Part shown: positions 34,988 through 43,829 of the stretch, one piece after another
Layout of the letters: every line of letters begins with the position of its first letter
Position numbering within the stretch: the stretch's first letter is position 1
Source: Acinetobacter sp. UBA3106
GTDB lineage: Bacteria; Pseudomonadota; Gammaproteobacteria; Pseudomonadales; Moraxellaceae
Direction: 5' to 3'
Length of the DNA stretch: 52,392 nucleotides
Assembly (NCBI GenBank): GCA_002365595.1
Contig: DFAM01000026.1
Span: 38,179-90,570 of the forward strand
The notes under the pieces: model-generated
What the model was told of the DNA's origin: nothing
Seen by the model: only the letters and a program-made list of their open reading frames with translations
The model's database searches: none
Made by a program: the position numbers and the translations under genes

Positions 34988-36313
34988 TTACTTCACCAAT
35001 TTTGCATATTTAAAATTGATTACATCATCACTAAGCAATTGTTGAGTAAAGTCATATGGACTGATGTGTTGAACTCGATTTGCTTCTAGATAATCACTCC
35101 ACCAGTTGAGCATGGCTTTACGCTCTTCCAAGTACTCTGCTTGATGTGTATAAGCTAAACGTACTTGGTCGCGCTCTTGATGACTCATTTGTTTCTCTAC
35201 AGCTTCCTTCTGGAATAAAGTGCTTTGTACCAGGGCAGAACATGCCATGCCCCTGAAGCCGTGTCCGCATATATCTGTATTAGTGTCATAGCCAATACGG
35301 CGTAATGTCTTGTTTATTGTAGATTCACTAATAAAACCTTGAGGGTCACCGTTTTTTGGGAATACATTTTTTGTCATTCCGCTATATTTATGAATTTCTT
35401 TGAGCAAGATAATAGCTTGAGGTGAAAGTGGTATTAAGTGGTCTAATTTCATTTTTGCACCACGATTAGAAAACTTTTGTCCTGGAATGAACTCTCTTTC
35501 TCCCGGGATAGTCCATATGCCTTTTTGAAGATCAAACTCATTCCAACGTGCAAAACGAAACTCGCTTGAACGGACAAATGTATGAAGGGCAAATGCGGTA
35601 CATAACTTCGTTATAGGGTAACCCTTATCATTTTCTAATCTTTGCAAAAGCTCAGGCAGTTGCTCTAATGGTAATTGAGGGTGGTGTTTAGACTTTTTCG
35701 TTTTGACAAAAACATCTTTTAGAAAGTAAGCGGGATTTTCTTCTATGAGGCCGCGTGATATCGCATAAGAAAATATGCTGCTAAATCTTTGGCGAGTTTT
35801 CTTTAATACTTCTGCATATCCAGATTCTTCAATGGAGCGTAAAACCTTAACCAGGTCTCTAGGTTTCACTGCATCTATCGACTGTTGCCCGATGGTGGGA
35901 AAAACATAGTCTTCTAAGTTTTTTAATGCTCTTTCGGCTGTATGTGCAATCCAGCGACCAGTATTGCTATATTCCTTATGCCAGTCTCGAGCTATAACCT
36001 CAAAACTATATGCATTATTCAATTTAGCTTTTTGTACTTCGCCGTATTCAATTGGATCTATGCCATTAGCAATTAGTTCTTCTAATTCACGGCGCTTATC
36101 CCGGGCAGTTTTTAAACTTAAAGCAGGGAAGTTGCCTAAAGTCATTAAACCGTCTTTACCGTTGGCTCTTTTGTATTTAAATCGCCATACCTTTGAGCCA
36201 CTCTTTCGGATGAATAAAATAAGCCCATGGCCATCATACAAAGAGTAGTCTTTTTCCTGTGGTTTTGCTCCGGTGCACTTGGAGTCAGATAGAGGGATAG
36301 TCTTTTTGGCCAT
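34988..36313 (-). CDS. int: P4-type tyrosine integrase
   Basis: 441 aa from the ATG at 36313 (MAKKTIPLSDSKCTGAKPQEKDY); an upstream frame to 36358 is not needed. N-terminal DUF4102 arm-binding domain (YDGHGLILFIRKSGSKVWRFKY), core-binding region, and catalytic residues Arg in TFVRSSEFRFARWNE, His-x-x-Arg in GHGFRGMAC and Tyr in RLAYTHQAEYLEER. It catalyses recombination between element and tRNA site. The gene begins about 170 nt from the tRNA 3' end and reads away from it, the usual layout. Arm-site repeats lie in its promoter region, so Int may repress itself. Confidence 0.93.
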   Translation of the reverse strand: MAKKTIPLSDSKCTGAKPQEKDYSLYDGHGLILFIRKSGSKVWRFKYKRANGKDGLMTLGNFPALSLKTARDKRRELEELIANGIDPIEYGEVQKAKLNNAYSFEVIARDWHKEYSNTGRWIAHTAERALKNLEDYVFPTIGQQSIDAVKPRDLVKVLRSIEESGYAEVLKKTRQRFSSIFSYAISRGLIEENPAYFLKDVFVKTKKSKHHPQLPLEQLPELLQRLENDKGYPITKLCTAFALHTFVRSSEFRFARWNEFDLQKGIWTIPGEREFIPGQKFSNRGAKMKLDHLIPLSPQAIILLKEIHKYSGMTKNVFPKNGDPQGFISESTINKTLRRIGYDTNTDICGHGFRGMACSALVQSTLFQKEAVEKQMSHQERDQVRLAYTHQAEYLEERKAMLNWWSDYLEANRVQHISPYDFTQQLLSDDVINFKYAKLVK

Positions 36314-36320
36314 GATTGAA

Positions 36321-36390
36321 TAAGGATACATATTGAGTAGAACTGTATATATCCTCAATCATATCCTTATATTTTGCAACTATATCCTTA
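36321..36390. promoter_or_regulatory. Repeats upstream of int: candidate Int arm sites / operators
   Basis: ATATCCTCA at 36349-36357, ATATCCTTA at 36361-36369 and 36382-36390, plus an inverted TAAGGATA at 36321-36328. The first two are 12 bp apart start to start, as is the pair at the left end (22047 and 22059). They overlap the region where the int promoter should be. Confidence 0.55.
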
Positions 36391-36480
36391 TATATTTACC
36401 TATATTCTTCTATGTTTTAATCTTATCTATATGAATATAAATTATTTTTAACTAAATTGTTTTGTATTTTGCTATTGGGG

Positions 36481-36556
36481 TGGTGCGCCCTGCGGGACTC
36501 GAACCCACGTCGGTCGCTTAGGAGGCAACTGCTCTATCCAGTTAAGCTAAGGGCGC
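36481..36556 (-). tRNA. tRNA-Arg (anticodon CCT)
   Basis: 76 nt on the minus strand, 5' end at 36556. Acceptor GCGCCCT pairs with AGGGCGC, then A73 and encoded CCA (36481-36484). The anticodon stem GTTGC/GCGAC encloses loop CTCCTAA, giving anticodon CCT. The T arm has GTTCGAGTCC. The 3' end (36483-36494) is the integration target of the element on the left. Confidence 0.95.
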
Positions 36557-36591
36557 AATGCGCAGCTAATTTAACGTAAATACTGGTAAAA

Positions 36592-36621
36592 AAAAAGTTA
36601 TTGTCGAAACAATAACTTTTT
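36592..36621 (-). terminator. Terminator of the AroP-like permease gene
   Basis: AAAAAGTTATTG (36592-36603) and CAATAACTTTTT (36610-36621) form a perfect 12-bp stem with loop TCGAAA and T runs on the minus strand. It insulates the tRNA gene from the permease gene. Confidence 0.88.
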
Positions 36622-36647
36622 AAATAACTTATTTTTAGAAGGTCTGC

Positions 36648-38003
36648 TTAAGATTTATTCATCTTGAGTGTTTTGAATAAACCAAACATCACAGCAATCC
36701 AGACCGGAATCATGAGTACAGATTCTTTAAATCCTTGGGTCCACATAATATAAAGTACCGTCACAATGAAGATCAGGACTAAATAATTACTGATAGGCGA
36801 CCACAGTGCAGGGAATTTGGTTTGAATCGCAGCTTTTTTAACAGCCTGTTTGAATTTCAAATGTGTCAAGCTGATCATGGCCCAGTTAAGTACCAATGCA
36901 CCCACAACTACATACATCAAGTGACCTAAAGCATCTTCTGGAACGAAGTAGTTTAAAAGCACACAACCAAAGATGAGTAACGCAGAAAATAGAACAGCAG
37001 GAATTGGTACACCTTGTTTATTCACATTGTTAAATACTTTCGGTGCATTGCCTTGCTGTGCCAGACCATAAAGCATCCGGCTATTGGCATACATGCCACT
37101 GTTATAAACAGATAACGCTGCAGTTAGGATAATGAAATTGAGTAAGTGCGCTGCCCAGCCAATACCAAGTTGACTGAAAATCATCACAAATGGACTTTTA
37201 TCCAGACCACCTAAGTCAAGCTGATTCCACGGCACCAACGATAAAAGGATCGTGAGTGAGCCAATATAGAAAATCAGAATACGGAACACGACCTGGTTAA
37301 TGGCTTTGGGAATCGTCTTTTCAGGGTCTTTGGCTTCTGCAGCTGCCATACCAATCAGTTCAATACCACCGAAGGCGAACATCAGGAAGGCCAGCATATA
37401 GAATAAGCCTTCAAAGCCATTCGGGAAGAAACCACCATGTGACCAAAGATTGCTAAATGAAGAGGTTGACCCTGCATCTGCGGTCAGTAATAAATACAAA
37501 CCGAAAACAATCATGGAAATAACAGCAGTCACTTTAACAATGGATAGCCAGAATTCGGATTCGCCATAAAACTTCACATTGCCGAGATTGACCAGAGTAA
37601 TGACAATAAAAAAGAACAGGACTGAAGCCCATGCAGGAATATGAGGCCACCAGTAATTAATATATTTAGCAACCGCGGTAAGCTCTGTCATGGCCACCAG
37701 AATATATAAGATCCAGTAATTCCAGCCCGCCAGGAAACCGGGGAATTTGCCCCAATATTTAAAGGCAAAATGGCTAAATGATCCTGCTACAGGCTCATGT
37801 ACAATCATTTCACCGAGTTGGCGCATGATTAAAAAGGCGATTAAACCACCAATGGCGTATCCCAGAATGATGGAAGGACCAGCAGATTGGATGACCTGTG
37901 CGGAACCTAAGAATAAGCCTGTCCCAATTGCACCGCCCATGGCGATCAGTTGGATATGACGGTTCTTTAAGCCACGCTGAAGTTTAGAGGACTCGTTGTT
38001 CAA
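36648..38003 (-). CDS. aroP: Aromatic amino-acid permease, AroP type
   Basis: 451 aa, 12 predicted membrane segments, amino acid-polyamine-organocation family. N-terminal LQRGLKNRHIQLIAMGGAIG and FLGSAQVIQSAGPSIILGYAIGG, and EPVAGSFSHFAFKYWG, match AroP of E. coli almost residue for residue in my memory. It imports Phe, Tyr and Trp by proton symport. PheP or other paralogues remain possible. Terminator follows at 36592; divergent from prpF. Confidence 0.8.
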   Translation of the reverse strand: MNNESSKLQRGLKNRHIQLIAMGGAIGTGLFLGSAQVIQSAGPSIILGYAIGGLIAFLIMRQLGEMIVHEPVAGSFSHFAFKYWGKFPGFLAGWNYWILYILVAMTELTAVAKYINYWWPHIPAWASVLFFFIVITLVNLGNVKFYGESEFWLSIVKVTAVISMIVFGLYLLLTADAGSTSSFSNLWSHGGFFPNGFEGLFYMLAFLMFAFGGIELIGMAAAEAKDPEKTIPKAINQVVFRILIFYIGSLTILLSLVPWNQLDLGGLDKSPFVMIFSQLGIGWAAHLLNFIILTAALSVYNSGMYANSRMLYGLAQQGNAPKVFNNVNKQGVPIPAVLFSALLIFGCVLLNYFVPEDALGHLMYVVVGALVLNWAMISLTHLKFKQAVKKAAIQTKFPALWSPISNYLVLIFIVTVLYIMWTQGFKESVLMIPVWIAVMFGLFKTLKMNKS

Positions 38004-38327
38004 AGTATTCAGCCCGACAATGTGTAAGGAAAGGATTGAAAATGGATTGTAATGGATTGAAATGTATTAGCCTAGTACAGGCTAAACAGAGCGATTGTCA
38101 AAAAATAATCATATAAAAAATATTTTATATATTTATATTTTAAATCAATAGATTAATTTTATTTTTAATTACATAAAATAAAATGATAGGAATGATAAAA
38201 AAAAGTTCGTGATGGGTTTTTTATACTTAAGTCAAGAGAAGCATATATTTGATAAAAAAATCGCTATGATGCTTTTTAGCATTTTGCTGATGATGTACAA
38301 CAATGATAAATGAAAGGACTAAATAGA
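38004..38327. promoter_or_regulatory. Divergent promoter region, aroP / prpF
   Basis: 324 nt, very AT-rich. A short direct repeat AATGGATTG occurs near 38041-38060, close to the permease start. No gene or clear operator is assignable. Confidence 0.4.
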
Positions 38328-39518
38328 ATGAGTTTTGCTCCACAAATCAAGATTCCAGCAACCTATATGCGTGGCGGTACCAGTAAAGGTGTGTTCTTTA
38401 AACTGGATGACTTGCCGCAAGCTGCACAGCAGGCTGGAAAAGTGCGTGATCAATTATTATTGCGTGTGATTGGTAGTCCTGATCCATACGGCAAACAAAT
38501 TGATGGCATGGGTGGAGCAAGTTCAAGTACCAGTAAAACCGTGATTTTGGCCAAAAGTACGCAGCCAGATCATGATGTGGATTATTTATTTGGGCAGGTT
38601 TCGATTGATCAGCCTTTTGTCGACTGGAGCGGTAACTGCGGCAACTTAACGGCTGCTGTCGGTTCATTTGCCATTAGCAATGGTTTGGTAGATGCAGAAC
38701 GTATTCCTGAAAATGGCATCTGTACAGTCCGCATCTGGCAAGTGAATATTGAAAAAACCATTATTGCCCATGTACCGATGACCAATGGACAGGTACAGGA
38801 AACCGGTGATTTTGAGCTGGATGGTGTGACTTTTCCGGCTGCGGAAGTTGCCATTGAATTTCTGGACCCGGCTGATGATGGTGACGAGGGCGGGGCCATG
38901 TTCCCGACAGGCAATGTAGTCGATACCCTGGACGTTCCAGAAATCGGAATTTTTCAGGCGACCTTTATTAATGCCGGTATTCCAACCATTTTTTTAAATG
39001 CTGAAGATATTGGTTATGAGGGCACGGAATTACAGGATGCCATCAATGGCGATGCTCAAGCCTTGGCGCGTTTTGAAACCATTCGTGCTTATGGCGCTAA
39101 GCAGATGGGTCTGATTCAGGACATTGCCGAAGCGGAAAAGCGCCAACATACGCCGAAAATTGCCTTTGTTTCCAAGCCGAAAAGCTATACATCATCCAGT
39201 GGTAAAGACATTCAAAGTCAGGATGTCGATTTACTGGTGCGTGCCTTGTCGATGGGTAAACTGCATCATGCCATGATGGGAACAGCTGCGGTCGCCATTG
39301 GTACGGCTGCCGCGATTCCTGGAACGCTGGTGAATTTGGCGGCAGGTGGCGGAGCACGTGAAGCAGTACGTTTTGGTCATCCTTCAGGAACCTTGCGTGT
39401 AGGCGCGCAAGCGATTCAGGAAAATGGACAGTGGGTAGTCAAAAAAGCTGTCATGAGCCGCAGTGCCCGAGTTCTGATGGAAGGTTGGGTCAGAATTCCA
39501 GAAGATAGCTTGAAATAG
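38328..39518 (+). CDS. prpF: PrpF-family isomerase (2-methylaconitate or oxalomesaconate type)
   Basis: 396 aa from the ATG at 38328, with AAAGGA upstream; a start at 38310 adds six residues. Motifs: PATYMRGGTSKGVFF (9-23), GGASSSTSKTVI, VDWSGNCGNLTAAVGSFA, and HPSGTLRVGA at the C-terminus. All are PrpF-family. PrpF isomerises 2-methylaconitate in propionate use; related enzymes tautomerise 4-oxalomesaconate in gallate catabolism. It stands alone here, without prpB, prpC or acnD, so the substrate is open. Confidence 0.85.
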   Translation: MSFAPQIKIPATYMRGGTSKGVFFKLDDLPQAAQQAGKVRDQLLLRVIGSPDPYGKQIDGMGGASSSTSKTVILAKSTQPDHDVDYLFGQVSIDQPFVDWSGNCGNLTAAVGSFAISNGLVDAERIPENGICTVRIWQVNIEKTIIAHVPMTNGQVQETGDFELDGVTFPAAEVAIEFLDPADDGDEGGAMFPTGNVVDTLDVPEIGIFQATFINAGIPTIFLNAEDIGYEGTELQDAINGDAQALARFETIRAYGAKQMGLIQDIAEAEKRQHTPKIAFVSKPKSYTSSSGKDIQSQDVDLLVRALSMGKLHHAMMGTAAVAIGTAAAIPGTLVNLAAGGGAREAVRFGHPSGTLRVGAQAIQENGQWVVKKAVMSRSARVLMEGWVRIPEDSLK

Positions 39519-39528
39519 CAAACTAGAT

Positions 39529-39649
39529 AGAGAAACTTGCGAGAAAGCAGTATCATGCTGCTTGTCATTGATCCGTAAGTTAGCTTAGCTAAAACTTAAA
39601 CGATGATGACGATTCAATTCTCATGCAGATGAGGAATCGCAAGTTCTCT
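39529..39649. repeat. Long-range inverted repeat between prpF and ispA
   Basis: AGAGAAACTTGCGA (39529-39542) is nearly the reverse complement of TCGCAAGTTCTCT (39637-39649), one-base bulge. The 95-nt interior holds a small hairpin GCAGTATCATGCTGC. It could be a folded 3' UTR, a small RNA, or a decayed insertion. Confidence 0.35.
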
Positions 39650-39740
39650 GTCGATGGTGACAAGAGCGTTGTATATTAGATCTAGGTATCAATTTTAATT
39701 TCCCGGACCTATTAACCAAAGCAAAGTATTCGAGGCGAAT

Positions 39741-40649
39741 GTGTCATCTTTAACTGACGTACAAGCAAATGTATTAACCCAAGCACAGCAAAGTATTCAA
39801 CAAGATTTATTAACTGCATTAGACGCATTTGCTCTTCCAGAACCACTTAAAGGGGCAGTGCATCATGCAGTGATGTTGGGCGGGAAACGGGTACGTCCTG
39901 CGCTGTGTTATGCAACCGCTGCGTTAAAACCGAATGCAAATTTTGCTGCCGTGCGCCGGGCTGCCGTCGCCATTGAAATGATTCACTGTTATTCACTGGC
40001 TCATGATGATTTACCCTGTATGGATAATGATTCCTTACGTCGTGGTCAGCCGACCTGTCATGTGGCTTTTGGTGAAGATACGGCATTACTGGCCGGTGAT
40101 ATTTTGCAGTCAATGGCCTTTGAAATATTAGGCAGTCGTCTGTTTGATCAAGGCCCGGCAGTTGCTCCGACCATTGTTTTAAAACAGATGCAAATCTTGG
40201 CGACTGCCAGCTCGAAAATGGTCTGTGGTCAGGTGCTGGATTTGCAGGCTGAAGGCAAGCATGTGAATCAGGACGCTTTGGAAAATATTCACCGTAATAA
40301 AACCGGTGCTCTGATTTCTGCAGCCGTGATGATGGCAGCTGTGACTGTATTTGAAGGCACCGATCCTGCCATTCCAAAACTGCGTGAATATGCGCAAGCG
40401 ATTGGACTGGCTTTTCAGGTCCAAGATGACATTCTGGATATTATTTCCGATACTGAAGTCCTAGGAAAAACTGCGGGTAAAGATGAGCAGGTGGACAAAT
40501 CGACCTATCCTGCACTCATGGGGCTGGAAAAAGCTCAAGCCTACGCCAAAGAATTGCATGATCAAGCCTTGAATGCTTTGGACATGTTTGCTGAAAATGC
40601 AGCAGAATTGAACCAAATTTCCCAATTTTTACTGGCGCGTAAAAGCTAA
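39741..40649 (+). CDS. ispA: Farnesyl diphosphate synthase
   Basis: 302 aa, normal length. First aspartate-rich motif DDLPCMDND (89-97), followed by LRRGQPTCH, and second motif FQVQDDILD near residue 228. It condenses DMAPP and IPP to farnesyl diphosphate for undecaprenyl, ubiquinone and haem O synthesis in the cytoplasm. Start GTG at 39741 with GAGGCGAA upstream. Monocistronic, convergent with putP. Confidence 0.93.
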   Translation: MSSLTDVQANVLTQAQQSIQQDLLTALDAFALPEPLKGAVHHAVMLGGKRVRPALCYATAALKPNANFAAVRRAAVAIEMIHCYSLAHDDLPCMDNDSLRRGQPTCHVAFGEDTALLAGDILQSMAFEILGSRLFDQGPAVAPTIVLKQMQILATASSKMVCGQVLDLQAEGKHVNQDALENIHRNKTGALISAAVMMAAVTVFEGTDPAIPKLREYAQAIGLAFQVQDDILDIISDTEVLGKTAGKDEQVDKSTYPALMGLEKAQAYAKELHDQALNALDMFAENAAELNQISQFLLARKS

Positions 40650-40670
40650 AAAGTATTTTTGTACATATAA

Positions 40671-40699
40671 AAAAGAGGACATCAAGTCCTCTTTTTTTT
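40671..40699. terminator. Bidirectional terminator ispA / putP
   Basis: AAAAAGAGGAC pairs with GTCCTCTTTTT around ATCAA, with long A and T flanks; serves both convergent genes. Confidence 0.9.
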
Positions 40700-40717
40700 A
40701 TTTTTACATTCTAAAAA

Positions 40718-42208
40718 TTATTTAGATGCTTTATACAAGCGGTCACCTTCATCGAAACGCGTGGTGACTTCAGCTGAAGGCGCTTTACCCAGTAGGCTCA
40801 CGACTACAATGGCAATCATAGAAGTAATAAAGCCAGGAATAATTTCATAAACACCGGTATCACCCAACAGGTTTTTCCAGAGAATGACTACTACAGCACC
40901 TACCAGCATACCTGCAAGTGCACCATTTAAAGTCATGCGACGCCAGAACAGGGAAAGAATAATCAGTGGACCGAAGGCTGCACCAAAACCTGCCCATGCA
41001 TATGCCACCAAGCCTAAAACCTTGGATTCAGGGTTACCTGCCATCCAGATAGCAAGTAAGGCAATCAGCAATACCATGAGACGGCCAACCCAGACCAGTT
41101 CGGTTTGCGTGGCATTTTTACGCAAGAATGATTTGTAAAAGTCTTCGGTTAAGGTACTTGAACAAACCAGTAACTGGCAGCTGAGGGTACTCATCACTGC
41201 GGCCAAAATCGCAGCCAGTACAATACCGGCAACCCATGGGTTAAACAGAATTTTAGTCAGTTCCATAAATACAGTTTCAGGATTGGCCGTCACTGCACCT
41301 GCAAGTTCCGGGTGTTGCTGGAAGTAGGCAATCCCGAAGAAACCTGCTGCTACTGCACCGCCTAGACATAAAGTCATCCATGCCATACCAATACGGCGCG
41401 CATTAGGAATGGATTTCACCGAATCTGCAGCCATAAAACGCACCAAAATATGCGGCTGACCAAAGTAGCCCAAGCCCCATGCCAGCAATGACATAATCGC
41501 CACAAAGCTTAAATCGCCCATGACATTCATGGCTTGGGGACGTGCGGCTTCAAGCGCCAAGGTCATTTGAGACAGATCGGAGAAACTTAAAATCGTCACA
41601 ATAGGCGTCAGCAACAAGGCAAAAATCATCAATGTCGCTTGAATAGTATCGGTCCAGCTGACCGCGAGGAAACCACCGATAAACACATAACTAATAGTGG
41701 CAATGGCACTGATCCAGAGCGCGGTGCTATAAGACAGGTCAAACATGTTTTCAAATAGACGCGCACCTGCCACCATGCCTGAAGCACAATAAATGGCAAA
41801 GAAAATCAAAATGATGAAAGCTGATGTAACACGCAAGATTTTCTTTTGGTCATTAAAACGGTTGGAGAAATAGTCTGGCAAAGTGAGGGCATTATGCTGC
41901 ACTTCGGTATGCACACGAAGGCGACCGGCAACTAGCAGCCAGTTGAGCCATGCACCAATAATCAGGCCAATGGCAATCCACATTTCAGATAAGCCTGAAA
42001 GATAAATTGCACCGGGAAGTCCCATCAGCAACCAGCCACTCATATCTGAAGCACCGGCAGAGAGCGCTGTTACGAAACTACCTAAACGACGACCCCCCAA
42101 AATGTAATCAGAGAAATTGGCAGTTGCGCGATAAGCCATAAGACCAATCGCGATCATGGCGACAATATAAAAAAGAAAGGTAATTAAGGTCGGATTTAGG
42201 GAGCTCAT
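40718..42208 (-). CDS. putP: Sodium/proline symporter
   Basis: 496 aa from the ATG at 42208; an upstream frame to 42247 adds 13 non-family residues. Thirteen membrane segments of the SSS family, with LGGRRLGSFVTALSAGASDMSGWLLMGLPGA, the PutP sodium-site region, and YSTALWISAIATISYVFIGGFLAVSWTD. It imports proline with sodium for nutrition or osmotic protection. No putA nearby. The GGATACC site before the ATG is a modest ribosome binding site. Confidence 0.92.
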   Translation of the reverse strand: MSSLNPTLITFLFYIVAMIAIGLMAYRATANFSDYILGGRRLGSFVTALSAGASDMSGWLLMGLPGAIYLSGLSEMWIAIGLIIGAWLNWLLVAGRLRVHTEVQHNALTLPDYFSNRFNDQKKILRVTSAFIILIFFAIYCASGMVAGARLFENMFDLSYSTALWISAIATISYVFIGGFLAVSWTDTIQATLMIFALLLTPIVTILSFSDLSQMTLALEAARPQAMNVMGDLSFVAIMSLLAWGLGYFGQPHILVRFMAADSVKSIPNARRIGMAWMTLCLGGAVAAGFFGIAYFQQHPELAGAVTANPETVFMELTKILFNPWVAGIVLAAILAAVMSTLSCQLLVCSSTLTEDFYKSFLRKNATQTELVWVGRLMVLLIALLAIWMAGNPESKVLGLVAYAWAGFGAAFGPLIILSLFWRRMTLNGALAGMLVGAVVVILWKNLLGDTGVYEIIPGFITSMIAIVVVSLLGKAPSAEVTTRFDEGDRLYKASK

Positions 42209-42337
42209 ACGGTATCCATTTACAAGGTGGACAGTAGATCGAAACAAAGGCTTATAGAAAGAAGCACAAATAATTTCAAAAAAATAACGTGAAATTTAAC
42301 CATAGATTAAAAAAAAATGCTGAATTTTTTCCAGATC

Positions 42338-42367
42338 AAAAAAATAGACAACATAAAAGCTGTCTAT
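42338..42367 (-). terminator. Terminator after the SPFH gene
   Basis: ATAGACA (42344-42350) pairs with TGTCTAT (42361-42367); read on the minus strand, a T run follows directly. Confidence 0.75.
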
Positions 42368-42388
42368 CCTTCTAAAAATTATAGATTT

Positions 42389-43243
42389 TTAGTTATTGCG
42401 CCCCATGACACCGCGAATGGTGTTCAGGATGTCGGCAGGTAACACCACAGTCTTGGCATTATTTGACTTCGACATATCTTGTATGGCTTTGACATATTGT
42501 TCACCCAGCAGATAAGCAACCGGAATTTCCTTATCACCTACGGCTGAACTCACCATTTCAATGGCACGCTGTGAAGATTCAGCCAACACCACTTGCGCTT
42601 CGGCATCGCGGCGTGAGGCTTCGAGGCGACCATCGGCTTCTAAAATCGCAGCCTGTTTTTCACCATCTGCTTTGGTCACGGTTGCACGGCGCTGACGTTC
42701 CGCAGCTGCCTGAGCTTCCATGGCTGCCTGCATGGTGGCTGAAGGTTGGATATCCTGAATTTCTACAGTTTTCAGGGTAATTCCCCAATCGGAAATATCA
42801 TCGGAAATCGCGGCTTTCAATTTGGCTTTAATGTGATCACGTGAGGAGAGGGCATCATCCAGATCCATTTCGCCGACAATAGAACGCAGTGAGGTTTGCA
42901 CCAGGTTTTGAATGGCCCAGGTATAGTTTTCAATGCCGTAAACCGCTTTTTCCGGGGTGGTGATATTAATATAGGCCACCGCATTCATCAGCAGTACCGC
43001 ATTGTCACGAGTAATCACTTCCTGCGAAGGAATATCCAGCACGATATCTTTGGTAGTGACTTTATAAGCCACTTCATCAATATAAGGAATGACAAAACTG
43101 AGTCCCGGTCCAAGTGTGGTATGGTATTTACCCAGACGTTGTACAATCCATTTATAACCTTGCGGAACAATCCGCACCCCTTTAAAAATGGTCACACCGG
43201 CAAAAACCAGCAGTACTAAAACAATAATTGTTCCACCAGACAT
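42389..43243 (-). CDS. qmcA: SPFH/stomatin-like membrane protein (QmcA type)
   Basis: 284 aa. N-terminal membrane anchor (2-20), then the SPFH/band-7 domain with VPQGYKWIVQRLGKYHTTLGPGLSFVIPYID and ITRDNAVLLMNAVAYINI, and an alanine-rich coiled coil (MEAQAAAERQRRATVTKADGEKQAAILEADG). QmcA-like proteins form membrane microdomain scaffolds and work with FtsH or NfeD partners. Its nfeD partner lies 14 nt upstream on the same strand, the standard operon. Confidence 0.88.
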   Translation of the reverse strand: MSGGTIIVLVLLVFAGVTIFKGVRIVPQGYKWIVQRLGKYHTTLGPGLSFVIPYIDEVAYKVTTKDIVLDIPSQEVITRDNAVLLMNAVAYINITTPEKAVYGIENYTWAIQNLVQTSLRSIVGEMDLDDALSSRDHIKAKLKAAISDDISDWGITLKTVEIQDIQPSATMQAAMEAQAAAERQRRATVTKADGEKQAAILEADGRLEASRRDAEAQVVLAESSQRAIEMVSSAVGDKEIPVAYLLGEQYVKAIQDMSKSNNAKTVVLPADILNTIRGVMGRNN

Positions 43244-43257
43244 CTTATTTCCTCACT

Positions 43258-43731
43258 TTATATATTTTCATTATTTGGATTGTGGGGTTTAACCACCAGA
43301 TCATTGCCTGAAATTTCCACGACACGTACCCGATCCCCGACGCGTACAGGCGCTAAGGTACGGCAGTTCCATTCATCTGAACCCAAAACTGGCATAGGAA
43401 AACGTACCGTAATCAAGTCATGTTGCATATGGATTTGAATGACCATACCGACCTGACCGATCGTTGCTTCACGAGACAATCCGGCTTTGGTTTTATCGAT
43501 CGAAAGCGGTTTGATAAATTTGAACCAGAGTAATGTGCAAAGAACGGACAAGATAATCCAGGTGATAATTTGGGTGGTGAAGCCCATCATCGGAAACATC
43601 CAGTATAAAACCCCCACCATGATGGCACCGATACCAAACCATAATGCAGCAAAAGCAGGCAGCATCAATTCAGAGAGTATGAGTAAAACACCCAATACAA
43701 ACCAGTGCCAAGGTTCCAAAACAAATTCCAT
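43258..43731 (-). CDS. NfeD-family membrane protein
   Basis: 157 aa. Several membrane segments in the first 80 residues (HWFVLGVLLILSELMLPAFAALWFGIGAI...), followed by a soluble OB-fold domain (about 95-150) with AIGQVGMV-like TIGQVGMVIQ and VRVGDRVRVVEISGNDLVV. NfeD proteins pair with SPFH proteins in membrane quality control. Followed by qmcA with 14 nt spacing. Confidence 0.85.
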   Translation of the reverse strand: MEFVLEPWHWFVLGVLLILSELMLPAFAALWFGIGAIMVGVLYWMFPMMGFTTQIITWIILSVLCTLLWFKFIKPLSIDKTKAGLSREATIGQVGMVIQIHMQHDLITVRFPMPVLGSDEWNCRTLAPVRVGDRVRVVEISGNDLVVKPHNPNNENI

Positions 43732-43749
43732 ACATCTACTCGTGTATTG

Positions 43750-43786
43750 TAAAAATTGATATAGACGACTAACTGTCTATATCAAT
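43750..43786 (-). terminator. Terminator of the patatin-like gene
   Basis: A perfect 12-bp inverted repeat, ATTGATATAGAC (43755-43766) and GTCTATATCAAT (43775-43786), followed on the minus strand by TTTTT. Unusually AT-rich stem for a terminator. Confidence 0.7.
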
Positions 43787-43829
43787 TTAGCAGATGAATA
43801 AGTCTTTGAATATTAAAAAAGCATAATTT

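Larger units (their letters stand above)
21972..36494. mobile_element. Integrated satellite-like element in tRNA-Arg(CCT), about 14.5 kb
   Basis: The borders are a 12-bp perfect direct repeat GTGCGCCCTGCG at 21972-21983 and 36483-36494, extending to 19 of 22 matches. The right copy is the 3' end of the tRNA gene. A P4-type integrase gene lies next to the tRNA and reads away from it. Candidate integrase arm sites flank both ends. Contents are AT-rich: replication operon, origin-like iterons, ssb remnant, integrase, and cargo (22270-28703). There are no visible capsid, terminase or conjugation genes, so it may depend on a helper or be cryptic. Border positions are inferred from the repeat alone. 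Confidence 0.8.

Noticed and set aside
21972..36494. A complete prophage
   Set aside because: No terminase, portal, capsid, tail or lysis genes are visible in any frame.
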